Shown in pieces: positions 32,510 to 43,660 of a DNA stretch of 64,000 nt (position 1 is its first letter; each line of letters opens with the position of its first letter). Where the stretch lies: assembly GCA_022494885.1 (NCBI GenBank), contig JAGVSM010002673.1, forward strand, positions 62,001 through 126,000, in the 5' to 3' direction. The translations under genes were made by a program, and so were the position numbers. The notes beneath the pieces were generated by a model, which searched no databases, was not told the DNA's origin, and saw nothing but the letters and a program-made list of their open reading frames with translations. This DNA is from Micrasema longulum (Eukaryota; Arthropoda; Insecta; Trichoptera; Brachycentridae).

Positions 32510-33060
32510 ATTCTAATTATGATAACCCTTAGAGGAGTCAAATAGATCCTTGTGTACAAGGAATTGGAAATATTAAAAATTTATTTCAATTGAAATGATT
32601 TTTAAAAATACGTATAGGTAAGCGCACGGAAAAATTGCGTTTTATCCTCTTCGTGTGCTCGTGTGTGTGCACGGTGTGTTCACAAATTAAGAATTAATTT
32701 TTAATCAAAGCAATTTTTCCAAAATAAACATCATAAGCCCAAAAAAGAAACAACCGCGACATTTTAAAATATTTAGGCGCCGTGGAAGGAAAATTCCATA
32801 TTTGAAATTCATGTTCCGTTGGTCGGAAAAAAATGGCGGGAAATTGGAACAGGCATTGCTTATTTATCATTTATTCATACTAAGACAATGATTTTTTTCC
32901 ATTACATGTGTTTTAGGATTTCTTTTTTTTCTTTATTGAGGCCTTTTACCGAAACATAATAATATCGGCAGAAAAAAATATATAATGTAAATTATTACAA
33001 TGAGCATATCGCTAGCCCAAAGCAATAGTGAATACAACATATCCTGTCAAAAACCATCAG
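32510..33060. other. No recognised gene
   Basis: AT-rich DNA with a GTGTGTGCACGG patch near 32650-32690. Confidence 0.35.
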
Positions 33061-33064
33061 TATT

Positions 33065-33412
33065 GCACATAAAACATTCCTGCTACGTTAGAACAACGTC
33101 TTTTAGCAAATTAACTGCGTTCCTACCATGAAGATATGAAAAACAAAGGAACGCGGCCTATAAAGAGACCACAGGGCGTGGTAAAGCCCAGTCATCTCGA
33201 GCAAGTCAGCCCAGTCAGGTCGATGTGTCACTCCGTTCCAGCTTGTCTTCGTGCAGTCAGTTCAACTTCTCCACGCCACTACGTTCGCGCTACATAACCA
33301 AGTGCTGTATCTTATTTTACATTAAATAAATAAACCTTGGAATACCAACACCGTCTCTTTTGTCGATTTCCAACTGGGGTAAGAGCTCCAACCCCTAAAA
33401 AATACCAAAATC
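33065..33412 (+). mobile_element. LTR-like sequence (solo LTR or element end)
   Basis: It contains GCCTATAAAGAGACCAC (TATA-box-like), AATAAATAAACC (poly(A)-signal-like) and an AACTGGGGTAAGAGCTCCAA end. The same order of blocks occurs at 50.82-50.92 plus 51.40-51.66 kb. After it, a short frame starting METTNYQNIKLTVKKL (33614) stops soon and could be a leader/gag remnant. The superfamily is not determined. Confidence 0.6.
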
Positions 33413-33415
33413 CTA

Positions 33416-34165
33416 CAAATGTTAACCCATAAATTAATTTTTGTTGTATTGTATTTAAAAAACGTTTTTTGGTGTATTTTAAGGTGAATTTGGGATAAAA
33501 TCCTAATATCATAAATGAAATAAACGAGTTACCCAGAAAATATTTTTTTTGGTGTCAGCCTACCTACTGTCGTATGTGTGGACGTACGTGCGGAAACAGG
33601 ATCACAAATTTCCGGTATGGAAACAACTAATTATCAAAACATTAAATTGACTGTTAAGAAACTGTAGATTCGAGGAGATGTTAAATCGCTGAGAAACACG
33701 GAATTAGTAGAAGATCTCAAAATTACACCATAATATTTTAGTTATAATGTCTTTGGTTGCACAGTCAATCTGCTTTAATATGTAGTTAAATTACTAAATT
33801 CAACTTAGTTGAAATATTTTTTTTTTAAATTTTTAAAAAATATTTATTATTTATATGTTTCTATTATTATTTTGTATATTGTTTTGAACATTTTGTATAT
33901 TGTTTTAATATGTTAGTATCGGTTATCATATGTATTATTAAATAACTTTTCTTCATTCCATTTTTCGACATGAATAAATTTTATTATTTATATTTTTCAA
34001 TTATTATTTTGTGTACTGTTTTTATTATTTTGTATATTGTTTTAATAATATATATTTTTTATTTATATATCGAAGAGTCCCGACATAACACGGAATTTCC
34101 TAAAAAGTCGGGACATTAAAAACACATAATTGTGTCTATGATAAAATTGTGTATGTTGTGCTTTA
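33416..34165. other. AT-rich, with imperfect tandem TATTATTTTGTATATTG motifs
   Basis: Between about 33840 and 34060 a TTTATTATTTATAT...TTTTGTATATTGTTTT block is repeated with variation. No gene was recognised. Confidence 0.5.
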
Positions 34166-34934
34166 AATAAATAAAATAAATAAAATAAACGAAATTATCG
34201 AAATAAACGAAATAAACGAAATAAACGAAATAAACGAAATAAACGAAATAAAATAAATAAAACAAATAAAACAAATAAAATAAACAAAATAAATAAAATA
34301 AATAAAATAAATAAAATAAATAAAATAAATAAAATAAATAAAATAAATAAAATAAATAAAAAAAAAAAAAAAAATAAAAAAAAAAAAATAAAAAAAATAT
34401 ATAAATATATAAAATAAATAAAATAAATAAAAATATATAAAATAAGCAAAATAAATAAAATAAATAAAATAAATAAAAAAAATAAATAAAATAAATAAAA
34501 TAAATAAAATAAATAAAATAAATAAAATAAATAAAAATAAATAAAAAATAAATAAAATAAATAAAATAAATAAAATAAATAAAATAAATAAAATAAATAA
34601 AATAAATAAAATAAATAAAATAAATAAAATAAATAAAATAAATAAAATAAATAAAATAAATAAAATAAATAAAATAAATAAAATAAATAAAATGTAAAAT
34701 AAAATAACAAAATAAATAAAATAAATAAAATAAATAAAATAAATAAAATAAATAAAATAAATAAAATAAATAAAATAAATAAAATAACAAAATAAATAAA
34801 TAAATAAAATAAAATAAAATAAAATAAATAAAATAAGTAAAATAAATAAAATAAATAAAATAAATAAAATAAATAAAATAAATAAAATAAATAAAATAAA
34901 TAAAATAAATAAAATAAATAAAATAAATAAAATA
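34166..34934. repeat. 9-bp-period minisatellite (AAATAAATA)n
   Basis: About 770 bp of a 9-nt unit (alternating 4- and 5-nt AT steps), interrupted by A-runs near 34360-34400. A variant block of CGAAATAAA units lies at 34196-34245. Because 9 is divisible by 3, all minus frames repeat three residues (F-Y-L, I-L-F). This is why the longest ORFs of the window (224 and 258 codons) appear here; they are not genes. Confidence 0.92.
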
Positions 34935-35120
34935 GATTAGCAGTCTCCCTGAGTTCCAACATGTGGTCCATTTTAATTCTCAGTGACTTGACGTAAAACG
35001 TTTACGCAGTTAGTCTTTTCAGTACTCTATTTGTTCGTCATTTGTAATAAATACGCTTCAACCTTCAACGCCGTTCTTCTGTCAACTTGCAACTGGATAG
35101 GAGCTCTCATGCTTACAACA
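34935..35120 (+). mobile_element. LTR-like 3' portion, diverged
   Basis: CGTCATTTGTAATAAATACG then TTCTTCTGTCAACTTGCAAC and TGGATAGGAGCTC align with the distal part of the LTR at 51.5-51.6 kb (TCGTCATGTAATAAATACGC, TGGGGTAGGAACTCC). Confidence 0.55.
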
Positions 35121-35244
35121 AGCGTCAAAAAAGTATAATATGTTTTAATATATTTACTTTTTCTGTCACCTAAGAGACTATCAAACACAAATTTTTAGTC
35201 AAAAGTAATTCCTAGATTACGTATTGTAAATACGTTTTTCAACA

Positions 35245-35575
35245 CAACATTATCTACAATATTTTGAGTTTGTCCAAATTTGTGTAGACAAGGATTCAAC
35301 TCCCTGGGGAGCTGTTTATATAAACATATTAAAACAGAGACGAAGAACATTTAAGAGAAGGTAATATAAAAGTCTAGGCATCTACAGGGCTTATGACCTA
35401 GATGAAAGAATTGAAGGAATATAGATGTTCAAATATGGTCAGAATGGTGAATGTTACACAGTGTGTAAAGTGGCCACTTAAACCAGCTATTGACAGGTCA
35501 TAAGCCCTGTAAATGCCGAGACTTCTATATTACCTTCTTTTAAATGTTCTTCATCTCTGTTACAACATTATCTAT
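35245..35575. repeat. FB-A copy with both long arms
   Basis: The left flank block is TTTTGAGTTTGTCCAAATTT and CAACTCCCTGGGGAGCTGTT. The arms start AAAACAGAGACGAAGAACAT (left) and end ATGTTCTTCATCTCTGTTAC (right) and pair for at least 75 bp, including the TACAGGGCTTATGACC block. The centre is shortened compared with other copies. Confidence 0.83.
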
Positions 35576-35820
35576 TAAATATTAATATTATTTTCAATAG
35601 ATTTTTGGTAAAAGATAGTTTTATTTTTTTAAAGCTAATCAACAGGCTTACGTAAGCCCTTATAGATTGACATTATTAAGTAATACTTAATCTAAACATT
35701 CTAAAAATCTACTTAGATTAACAAAGTGTATGATGACCCAAAGGTATGTATATAGCATAATCTAGGCGGAAATGGCAAGTGTGAAATCGCGAGTCAGGAG
35801 AGACAACACCGCTTGCTTCT

Positions 35821-36067
35821 AAAGCTAGGGTTTCCTAGGACAGCGGTGCCCGTATTTTAACGGCCGTAGTGAACGGTGATGCAGTGGACAGCCATCGTAA
35901 AAGTGATTAGAGAGTGGTTTCCTAGGAAAACGGTGTTAAATGGTGTTGATAACACCGTTTTCCTAGAAAACCACACTCTAGTCACCTCTACGACGGCTGT
36001 CCACTGCATCATCGTTCACTACGGCCGTTAAAATACGGGCACCGCTGTCCTAGGAAACCCTAGCTTT
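35821..36067. repeat. 247-bp near-perfect palindrome
   Basis: The left arm 35821-35938 and right arm 35950-36067 pair almost completely, with an 11-nt loop. The outer end is AAAGCTAGGGTTTCCTAGGA and the inner end GGAAAACGGTGTTA. The arms are clearly GC-richer than the flanks and carry no ORF. It is a fold-back element or hairpin-RNA source; no matching transposase or target duplication was identified. Confidence 0.9.
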
Positions 36068-37217
36068 AAACGCCTGCTTTTGCTGTGGGAAGACATTACC
36101 ATTTAGTGAGATTTCGTTCACTGTTCTGAGGATCCTTGGCAGAGGGGAAAATAATCCGATGTAAGTTTTATAATTTCCCACAGCAAATATAAGATTGGTA
36201 CGCAAGTTACGGCGAAGTACATTAAGGTTTATTTGAGCAAGGATATCATGAGCATCTATACAGTTAGATATTTATTTGTGCAAGAATATCAAACCAGCCA
36301 AAATGCTTCTGAATTCTTTATACCCTTAATTGAGAAAAAATAGTATCCGAAGTAAATATGTTGATATAAATAAAGTTTTTAAGCACATAATACACGTGTC
36401 GGGACAAAAAATGCCAAAAATCAATTTAAACCAGGGGAAAATATTCGAAATCAATTACCTGTGAAAACTAACACTTTTAACGCTCCTGTTGAAACCAAAT
36501 ATACTGCCATTCACCATTGTCGATTTTTATTTATTATAACGTAAATATCCAAGTTATTTACAAACAAAGCCAAGCACAGCGACAAAAGCGTCCGATAGAA
36601 CCGTTACGCGTATGTTGTCAAACAAAACAAAAAGGCCGCCGATTTGTTGCGAACCAACATCGCTTGCGTTCTATGAAACACAGTGATAGGGCTTCTCTTT
36701 AGGTTGACGCATTATTACTCTGAGCTCTAAACCAAGTATTTTTCACTAACTAAACACTTCAGTTTAAATAAAAACGTGTATATAAATTATTGACGTACAT
36801 AAATGTTACTATTCAACCCTCCATTTAATTTTATGATATCCTTTAATAATTACCATAAATTGGAAACTAATTTTCCCCTTTAAATTAAAATTCAAGAAAT
36901 CTTGTAATTCGGGATGAATTTAATTTAAATGGATCCATTTAAATCTCAGTGTCTTGAATCGAGCGGACCAATCTGCAGTTTAGTCTCGGGTTTTTCAATT
37001 AAAAAATATGTTAATTGATATCAAAAACGTTCCACTGAACATTAAATGAACCCACTTTTACAAATTGGTAAGAATTAATTGGAAGACGAATCAGAATGAT
37101 ATCAATTGTTCTCATTACTGTATTTTTACATGCGACCAAAATTAAGTAAAGAAATTCCTTTTCTTTTTGAAAGGATTTTATTTTGAGATGTCAAATGATC
37201 GACAAAATATCCAGGGA
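36068..37217. other. No recognised gene
   Basis: AT-rich. ORF 36517-36702 is short and has no recognised domain. Confidence 0.4.
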
Positions 37218-38129
37218 TCTGGGCCTCAATTATGAACGCTATCTTCATTTTAACATATCGAGACGGTATACTCAACTTCGGTACTATCTGTATCTACCTC
37301 GATATGTTGTACCTATTTGTCATCTTGACATCATATGATTCTAACTTCATTAACATTTAAAATAGTTCTTATTTATAATTTAAATTGACTTCTGTGATAA
37401 AAAGTGCTTACTTCTAAGCGATTATAAACTCCAATTAATCCCAATTTAAGCAAAAAATACTAGCTTAAACATGTTTTTTTAAAGACTTTTGACAATTGCT
37501 AAGACGGTATACTTAACGATCGTCTGTATTTATCTACTGAACGATTACAATGCCGCCGATACGTACACTCAGAAAGATAGCAAAACAGATGGAAAAAATA
37601 AAATAACTATTTTTTATTTTTACATTGGTAACATTTCAAGGCGAGATGCTCTTGTATGTTAATAATGCAGCATCTAGCCAGTCTAGCCACTGCATCTAGC
37701 CGCTCATTTTCAAAACAAACAATTAGGTCGACATTTAATTCGATTTCAAAATTGACTTCTTTCACTATCATGTTTAAATAGGCATTTAAGAAAAAAAAGT
37801 GCCACACTTTTGATGCTTAGATAAACGTATCGGGGTTCTGGACCAGTCGATACTAACCGATGTACTTACATCAAAACTCGATGCCGGTAGGATCGGTAGT
37901 GTATCTTCGTAATCGGTCGGGAGAATTTTACCTTCAGTTATGACGTCATACTGAAGCTACGTCATTTTAGTGCTTAGATATGTGTACCGTGACGTACGCT
38001 TCCCAATGTTTCATATCGATGTATCTACCGAAAATTTAAAGATGGGGGATCGGTAGTGTATCTTTGTAATCGTTCGAGAGAATTTATCTTCAACTGTGCC
38101 GTCATGGTGAAGGTATGACGTCCTTATTC
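37218..38129. repeat. Unclassified repeat region with duplicated block
   Basis: It starts GGGCCTCAATTATGAACGCT, which resembles a TIR start. AACATATCGAG (37252-37262) is mirrored by CTCGATATGTT (37298-37308). GGATCGGTAGTGTATCTTCG...AGAGAATTT at about 37888-37950 recurs at 38047-38105. A possible inverted end (ATAATCGAGG) lies at about 38138. The whole could be one decayed TIR element. Confidence 0.45.
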
Positions 38130-38300
38130 TCCCGTCATAATCGAGGTCCTGCCCGATTGTGGAACAATCTACCCACTAATGTCAGAGACGGACCTTTTAT
38201 TTACATTTAAATCAAGATTAAAATGACGCTCTCTAAAAATTACAATTTTTCTTTTATCCTTCTTCTTTCCTTCCCACCCCACCATTCTTTTTATAGTATA
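38130..38300 (+). mobile_element. LINE-D-like ORF2 tail
   Basis: It reads ARLWNNLPTNVRD then, after a shift, PFIYIFKSRLK. This is the same terminal block as at 25.7 kb, followed by an AT-rich 3' UTR. Confidence 0.68.
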
Positions 38301-38484
38301 ATGTAGATTTTTGTTTATTTTTGTTTGAAATTTGAAATTTTGTATTTATTTTATTTTATTTATATGGCCATGTACTTTTTATTTTCTCAAATTGAACGAT
38401 TACATGCTTCTTTTTTGTATACTTTCATGTTCTACTTATTTTCTCTTTTTTGTATACTTTCATGTTCTACTTATTTTCTCTTGT

Positions 38485-38550
38485 TTGAAAGCAGATTGGA
38501 AGGAAGGCTAATCTGGGGTTACTCCGTGTGCATTTATTTATTTATTAACG
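38485..38550 (+). repeat. Short repeat shared with 62.7 kb
   Basis: TGTTTGAAAG, GGAAGGAAGGC and ATCTGGGGTTACTCCG recur at 62731-62785. The latter copy continues into a GGAGTGGCTTTT..GGTACG block that is also at 40.9 kb. Confidence 0.6.
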
Positions 38551-39415
38551 GACATTGTCGCTCAGCCACCGTACGGGCTGGGCGTGAAATATAGTTCCTC
38601 TCCAACCGTAGCTTATAATCTTATAATAAATTTAAAAATAAGTTGTTATATGTTAGAAAACAATGAGGTAATGTTTATAAGTCGTTAGTGTGTAGTAGTG
38701 TAGTCATGTTTTAGACAAACAGTGGAAAAAAGAAGACTATTTATTTAAGAGCATTGTTTTATACTTTATTCTTAACAAAATATGTGACAAATAGTGAACA
38801 ATGGAAACTTTCAAAAAATAGTGCACCTGTAACCTTTAAATCATAAAATTTTATCTGAATCATTAAAACCGTTTAAGAATCCATCAGATTTTGACGCGAA
38901 AGTACCTAAATTTTGCTATTTGGAACACTACACCCATAATTAATAAATTACAATAGTGCTATTAAAAGTGAACTGACATTTATTGATAAATACATAAAAT
39001 TTCAAATATCTGCCTTCTAATAACATACAAAATGATATATCAAACTTCTATAACTAACTTATACAAAAAAATATTCATTTAAAAATGTGAATTGAACAGG
39101 AATGTTGCGTCTCATAAAATGAAATAATACGGACCAAAATGGACACCAAGTCATTGAAACAATAGGCATAATCCCTCAGTCTACACACGTGCGTTTCCAG
39201 AAATTCTCCAGCAGCCTAGTGGACCACATGGTGACGATATCTACCCACTGTCTACAAAAGATTCTCTTCGGACATCTATCTCCCTTTGTTAACCATGGAG
39301 TTGATACAGTGCTTTATTTATTTAGTTTTTTATTGCTTAGTTCTTGGCATGAACACTTGACAAACTTACTACAATGCTCTATTTTTTATAAATTCATTGA
39401 TATCATTCTAACTTT
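38551..39415. other. No recognised gene
   Basis: AT-rich, without a recognised element. Confidence 0.35.
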
Positions 39416-39890
39416 GCTAGAATTCCACTCGTCCATGCGCTTTGTAGCTGCACGATGATTGGTTATCTAGCTTTCATAAATCAACTTTAAAATACCTAAA
39501 TTTTGTAAATGGGGTCTAGAATTTTAATCGTCTATGCGCTTAGTAGCTGCAAGACGTGTTGTAATCTTACTCCTTTTTATTATTCATATTCATATTATTT
39601 TTTATTTTTTTAGTATCATGAATACACTAAATTTATTTGTCAATTTTTAAAATGTGTAAATGGGGGCTAAATTTCTAACTGTCTATGCGCTCTGTAGCTG
39701 CAAGACGTCCTGTAATCTAGCTCCTATCTGTTATAATTTTTTATTGATCTTAATTGAAAACGAGGAACTGGAATCCCAACCGTCCATGCGCTCTGTAGCT
39801 GCAAGACGTACTGGGATATTTATTAATTGTACAGCGCCCTTGAGGTGATTTCCACAAAAATGGCGCTATATAAATTATCCAACTATATAT
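39416..39890 (+). repeat. Four spaced copies of a 28-bp motif, then a LINE-like 3' tail
   Basis: Motif TCTATGCGCTCTGTAGCTGC (consensus) lies at 39431, 39530, 39681 and 39782, so spaced 99, 151 and 101 bp. Each is followed by AAGACG-type sequence. The block ends CAGCGCCCTTGAGG...AATGGCGCTATATAAATTA, as in CR1/L2-like 3' ends; the same tail is at 48.46-48.51 kb. Confidence 0.75.
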
Positions 39891-39939
39891 ATATATATTG
39901 TCCTTTCATACAATTTAAAGGGTATTATATTACAATAAA

Positions 39940-40175
39940 AGAATAAACAATATTTTGATTTTGTCCAAATTTTTGTAGACAAGGACTGGATTCAACTCCC
40001 TGGGGAGCTGTTTATATTAACATATTACAACAGAGATGAAGAACATTTAAGAGAAGATAATATAGAAGTATATGCATCTACAGGGCTTATGACCTGTCAA
40101 TGGCTGGTTCTTCTATATACTTCTATATTACCTTCTCTTAAATTTTCTTCATCTCTGTTGTAATATGTTAATAAA
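39940..40175. repeat. FB-A minimal copy
   Basis: The 55-bp arms TTAACATATTACAACAGAGA (40018 on) and their complement ending at 40171 enclose little more than CAGGGCTTATGACCTGTCAA. The outer left block TTTTGTCCAAATTTTTGTAG and GGATTCAACTCCCTGGGGAG is retained. Confidence 0.83.
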
Positions 40176-40189
40176 AGAATAGTTAAAAA

Positions 40190-40815
40190 CATTTTTAAAA
40201 AAGAAGAGAAGCCTTGACAAACATAAGGGACATCAAGACAAGATCTGATATATTTATTTAGTGCTCGTTTAAACCATTGTAAACTTAAACCAAAAAGTCT
40301 AGATCTTGTCTTGAGTTAACAATGCGACAAAGACGAGTCATTGGAGAATTAAGGCCATAGTTTGTTCTACGCTGACCGATGAACGGTACTTCATTGTTTT
40401 TCATCTTACGAGTTGGAATATGGAATTTTACTTATTCCAGTAATGATTGAACATCGATTATACCATTTAGGATGCCGAATATATAAATGGAATCAATATT
40501 AGTTCTACGTTTTTGTAGACTAGAAATATTAAACATGGACTCTATATCAGCATAAGAATAATTACCTCTCTCTAGTCCAAGCATCCACGCTACTTTTTGA
40601 AGCAAGCGATGTTGGACTGATTCAATGTGATTCACATAAAATGGAGACCAGACCACTATTCTAGGAGGCATATTCTAGAAGAAGGCGAACAATTGAGCAA
40701 TAAAGAGTTTTGATTGTACGGACATTAGTAAAATCAGACCATATTCTGTTAATGAAGCCAAATAATTTCAGTGATTTATTTACGGTATTATCCATATGCT
40801 CGTTGTATGTCTGAC
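40190..40815 (-). mobile_element. LINE-E copy
   Basis: The minus strand reads VVWSPFYVNHIESVQHRLLQ, KVAWMLGLERGNYSYADIES and SSLQKRRTNIDSIYIFGILN, with a 3' UTR like 19.6-19.85 kb. It is 5'-truncated near 40815 within the NEHID region. Confidence 0.87.
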
Positions 40816-40819
40816 ATTT

Positions 40820-41509
40820 GCTGACTAAAGGATTTTATAAAGACAGAGTCAACAAAAAAAAAATATTTTCATGTTCTTTTTTATTATTTTTAAAATTAAT
40901 TATACGGAGTGGCTTTTCACGGGTACGCTTTTTTCATTTTTTTTTTTTCATTGTATTTACTTAATTATAGAAAACTGTAATTTGCTTAAAACTTTGGTTT
41001 AATTGTGAATTTTGAAATAAATTAGGTAGGTAGGCAGAAATTGCTCTTAGACGAAATCCCCGCCCTTGTAATGTATGTGTATATAAAGCGTAAAGTAAAT
41101 AATTAAATCGGATCACTTAAAAGAAGAAGACGAAAAATACATTATCGGTTTAATATGACAACTAATTACATTACAATGTAAACAAGTTGTGTCTACTACT
41201 TAAAGTATATTGTTTAGGTAATCACGTACTAGTAAATAAATATGGCCATTATCCATTACTGGGGAGGGTGTACGCTATGGCCACCGTACACTTTAGATCC
41301 CGGGTAATTAGGGTTAGGTTGGGACAACAGCGAATTGAGCCTAAATCTAGCCTCGTTTAGGAAGAGGTTGGAGAAATAACACTTACCCAAATAACAAATA
41401 TGCATATATGTATATATGCGTTCCCTTTTTGTGGATTAAGCCTCCCCACTAGCCCATGGGCACGTTTCGGTATGTCAAATGTATTATTTTATTAATTTCT
41501 AAGTATTAT
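40820..41509. other. No recognised gene
   Basis: GGAGTGGCTTTTCACGGGTACG at 40917 recurs at 62.9 kb. One TTAGGGTTAGGTTGGG near 41310 is isolated. Confidence 0.4.
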
Positions 41510-41895
41510 TCATAGAATTAAGAATAGTCCAGAAACCGCGCAGCTCTCCTTTCTTGATTCTGTCAATAATGCATGTCTCAGCCTTACACACTTCACGGAT
41601 CTCGACATTTGCGCACCTATCATTTTATTTTATTTTATTTTATTTGGGATTTTTACAGCTATTACATAAACAAAATAAGTAGAAAAATCTTAACAATGCT
41701 AAAGCCAATTAAAAAATCCATCATACATCATTTTACCACACATATGCCTGAGGGTTCGCATTTCGACAGCATTCAACCTACTTTCATCATCATTTATCCA
41801 TTTCCATACTTCGCTCCCATACATTAGAGTTGGCACTAGAACTCCGTTGTGAACTGCTAGTTTAGCCTCCTGCGATAAACAGTTGTTTGCCAAAG
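41510..41895 (-). mobile_element. RTE-A fragment with internal insertion
   Basis: The minus strand reads LSQEAKLAVHNGVLVPTLMY then GSEVWKWINDDESRLNAVEM and RTLRHMCGKMMYD. Conserved codons for the CANVEIREVCKAE stretch resume below 41615. The AT-rich segment of about 41617-41725 interrupts the domain. Confidence 0.83.
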
Positions 41896-41896
41896 T

Positions 41897-42335
41897 AGAT
41901 CACCGATGGTGACATATGCACTAGAAACCCCGTATGTGATAAGACTAGAAGCCAGAAATTAAAATGCCTGCAATGATCCATGGAAAGACAGATGCTCGGT
42001 ATATGTCTAAGAGACATCATAAACAATGAAGAAATAAGGCGCCGAACCGGAGTCGTAGTCAAAATAAATAAATAAATATCATGAATCGTGCAGCAAAGTT
42101 AAAATGGCAGTAGGCAGGACACAGGCAAAATGATGGCAGGTGTTACCCAGAATAATAATGTGGAGATCAAGGGTTTGCCCAATAAATGTTGGAAGGCCAC
42201 AAAAAGATGGGTCGATGACATTGCCTCGATAGCTGGTAAAACATGAATGATAAAAGCGGGCGATGAGAAGGAATAGAGACGTCTTGGAAGAGGAGATTCA
42301 GCAGTAGAGGGAACAAGGCTGAAGAAGAAGAAAAC
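41897..42335 (+). mobile_element. LINE-B fragment
   Basis: The plus strand reads, with frameshifts, MERQMLGICLRDIINNEEIR, RRTG and AKLKWQ-AGH, then the terminal WxDD..IAG region and E-rich tail. It pairs with the minus-strand LINE-B at 13.4-13.8 kb. Confidence 0.8.
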
Positions 42336-42359
42336 AAAGACGTTGAGGTTTGTCTGAGC

Positions 42360-42480
42360 AAGCGGATTTCGGTCCCGTGGTTAATGTCGCAGACTCATCG
42401 TCCGCGGTTCGAATCCCGCGTTACCACAACTTAAATTAAAATAAATAACTCGTTGAAATAACCCATTTAATTATAATATA
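42360..42480 (+). mobile_element. SINE-1 copy, diverged
   Basis: CGGTCCCGTGGTTAATGTCG (A-box part) and CCGCGGTTCGAATCCCGCGT (B box) are followed by AAATAACTCGTTGAAAT. Confidence 0.75.
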
Positions 42481-42934
42481 TGGGTTAATTACAAAGAGCA
42501 AAGTCGTATATTTACTGTAGCTGCAAAATTACCAGATCATTCTGACCGATCTTGCATATTAGGTATGCGTGTCAGTAAATTTTGCCTTATACCCTTATAA
42601 AAGTAAACGCTATAGCAGTTTCACTACGAGAAACTACCCCGTCTGATGGATTTTTAAATAAATCTAATCACCCTTTTATGTGGCCATACAAGGGGCTGTA
42701 ATAAAGTTATATCGCCATTTATGGCATAAAAATATAAAAACAATAATGTTGTAATAGTAAATGATTACACTTTGGATTTTTATTGTATTTTATCCATCAT
42801 CAATAGCTGTGTATCAGTTTTGTTACATAAAGGTATTCGTATTTTTAGTGGTGGGGGTCAGTGCTATGCAAGCTCCTGACGTCACTGCGACCTGTGAAGA
42901 TCCATTGTGACGGGACTGAATAGTTCTCGCTCTT
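42481..42934. other. No recognised gene
   Basis: AT-rich; nothing recognised. Confidence 0.35.
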
Positions 42935-43185
42935 CAAGCCCAGCAGCTCAATCACAAATAACCATAGACGTGCTAATATGCGACGTAATAACAATTTCTC
43001 ACTATCGTATTCGCGATCACAATGCAACATCCGTGAACACCTAATATTGAATGTCAAAATATTTACGTTTTGCGACGTATAATCTTGCTGCGCAATCACA
43101 TGTTTGAATTTCACCGGTATAAATATGGAAAATATTCCAAAATTGCTATTTTTATTTACTTATTTATCATGCTATTGCATTCATT
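42935..43185 (+). mobile_element. Element N, left part only
   Basis: It has a CCCAGCAGCTCAATCACAAA terminus, then GCGATCACAATG and TATCTTGCTGCGCAATCACA-like blocks shared with 57.2-57.64 kb in reverse. It breaks off at a Helitron-like sequence near 43185. Confidence 0.75.
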
Positions 43186-43660
43186 GCAACCGATTTACGT
43201 GCGGTTTTTAGTGAAATGTAGATCTTTGCGCTGCGCGTGTTCGTAGATATTAAAATTTTCAATCTAATCAGTAATAAAAGTTAAAAGCGAATTTTTTCTT
43301 CATCGATCTACAAGGGTTGCATTCGACGCGAATGCATACATAAAAAAGTTGACTAATTTTGTTTTTTTGTGTTTAAAAAAGGTTTATTTTTTAATGATTA
43401 CAAACAACATTCGCTTTTTATGGATCCTAATCAGATTCTTTTCTTACATTTGTTGTAATTTCTTCGAATTTATTTATTTTTACCGGATTTTTGGTAATAT
43501 TAAAATAAAATTGACTGACTGAATACATTTTGATAATTGCATTTATGAATAAAGTGCACCTCTTTTGGTGAGAAGAGCCGAGTTCGACATTTGCGAAAAG
43601 AATTCTATATTTGAAAATTAATTATTTTATATTCTTTATGCGCCAGGACAGAAATTTCCT
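43180..43660 (+). mobile_element. Helitron fragment (interior)
   Basis: It matches 47.31-47.75 kb: AACCGATTTACGTGCGGTTT, GCGTGTTCGTAGATAT, ATCGATCTACAAGGGTTGCA and TTTACCGGATTTTTGGTAATA. Neither terminus is present. Confidence 0.78.

Noticed and set aside
34116..34971. Two long minus-strand ORFs (224 and 258 codons) of F-Y-L / I-L-F repeats
   Set aside because: They are the translation of a 9-bp AT minisatellite; no domain, no start context, no host-gene signal.
41308..41325. TTAGGGTTAGG telomere-like sequence
   Set aside because: About two units only, inside ordinary sequence; chance or relic, not a telomeric tract.
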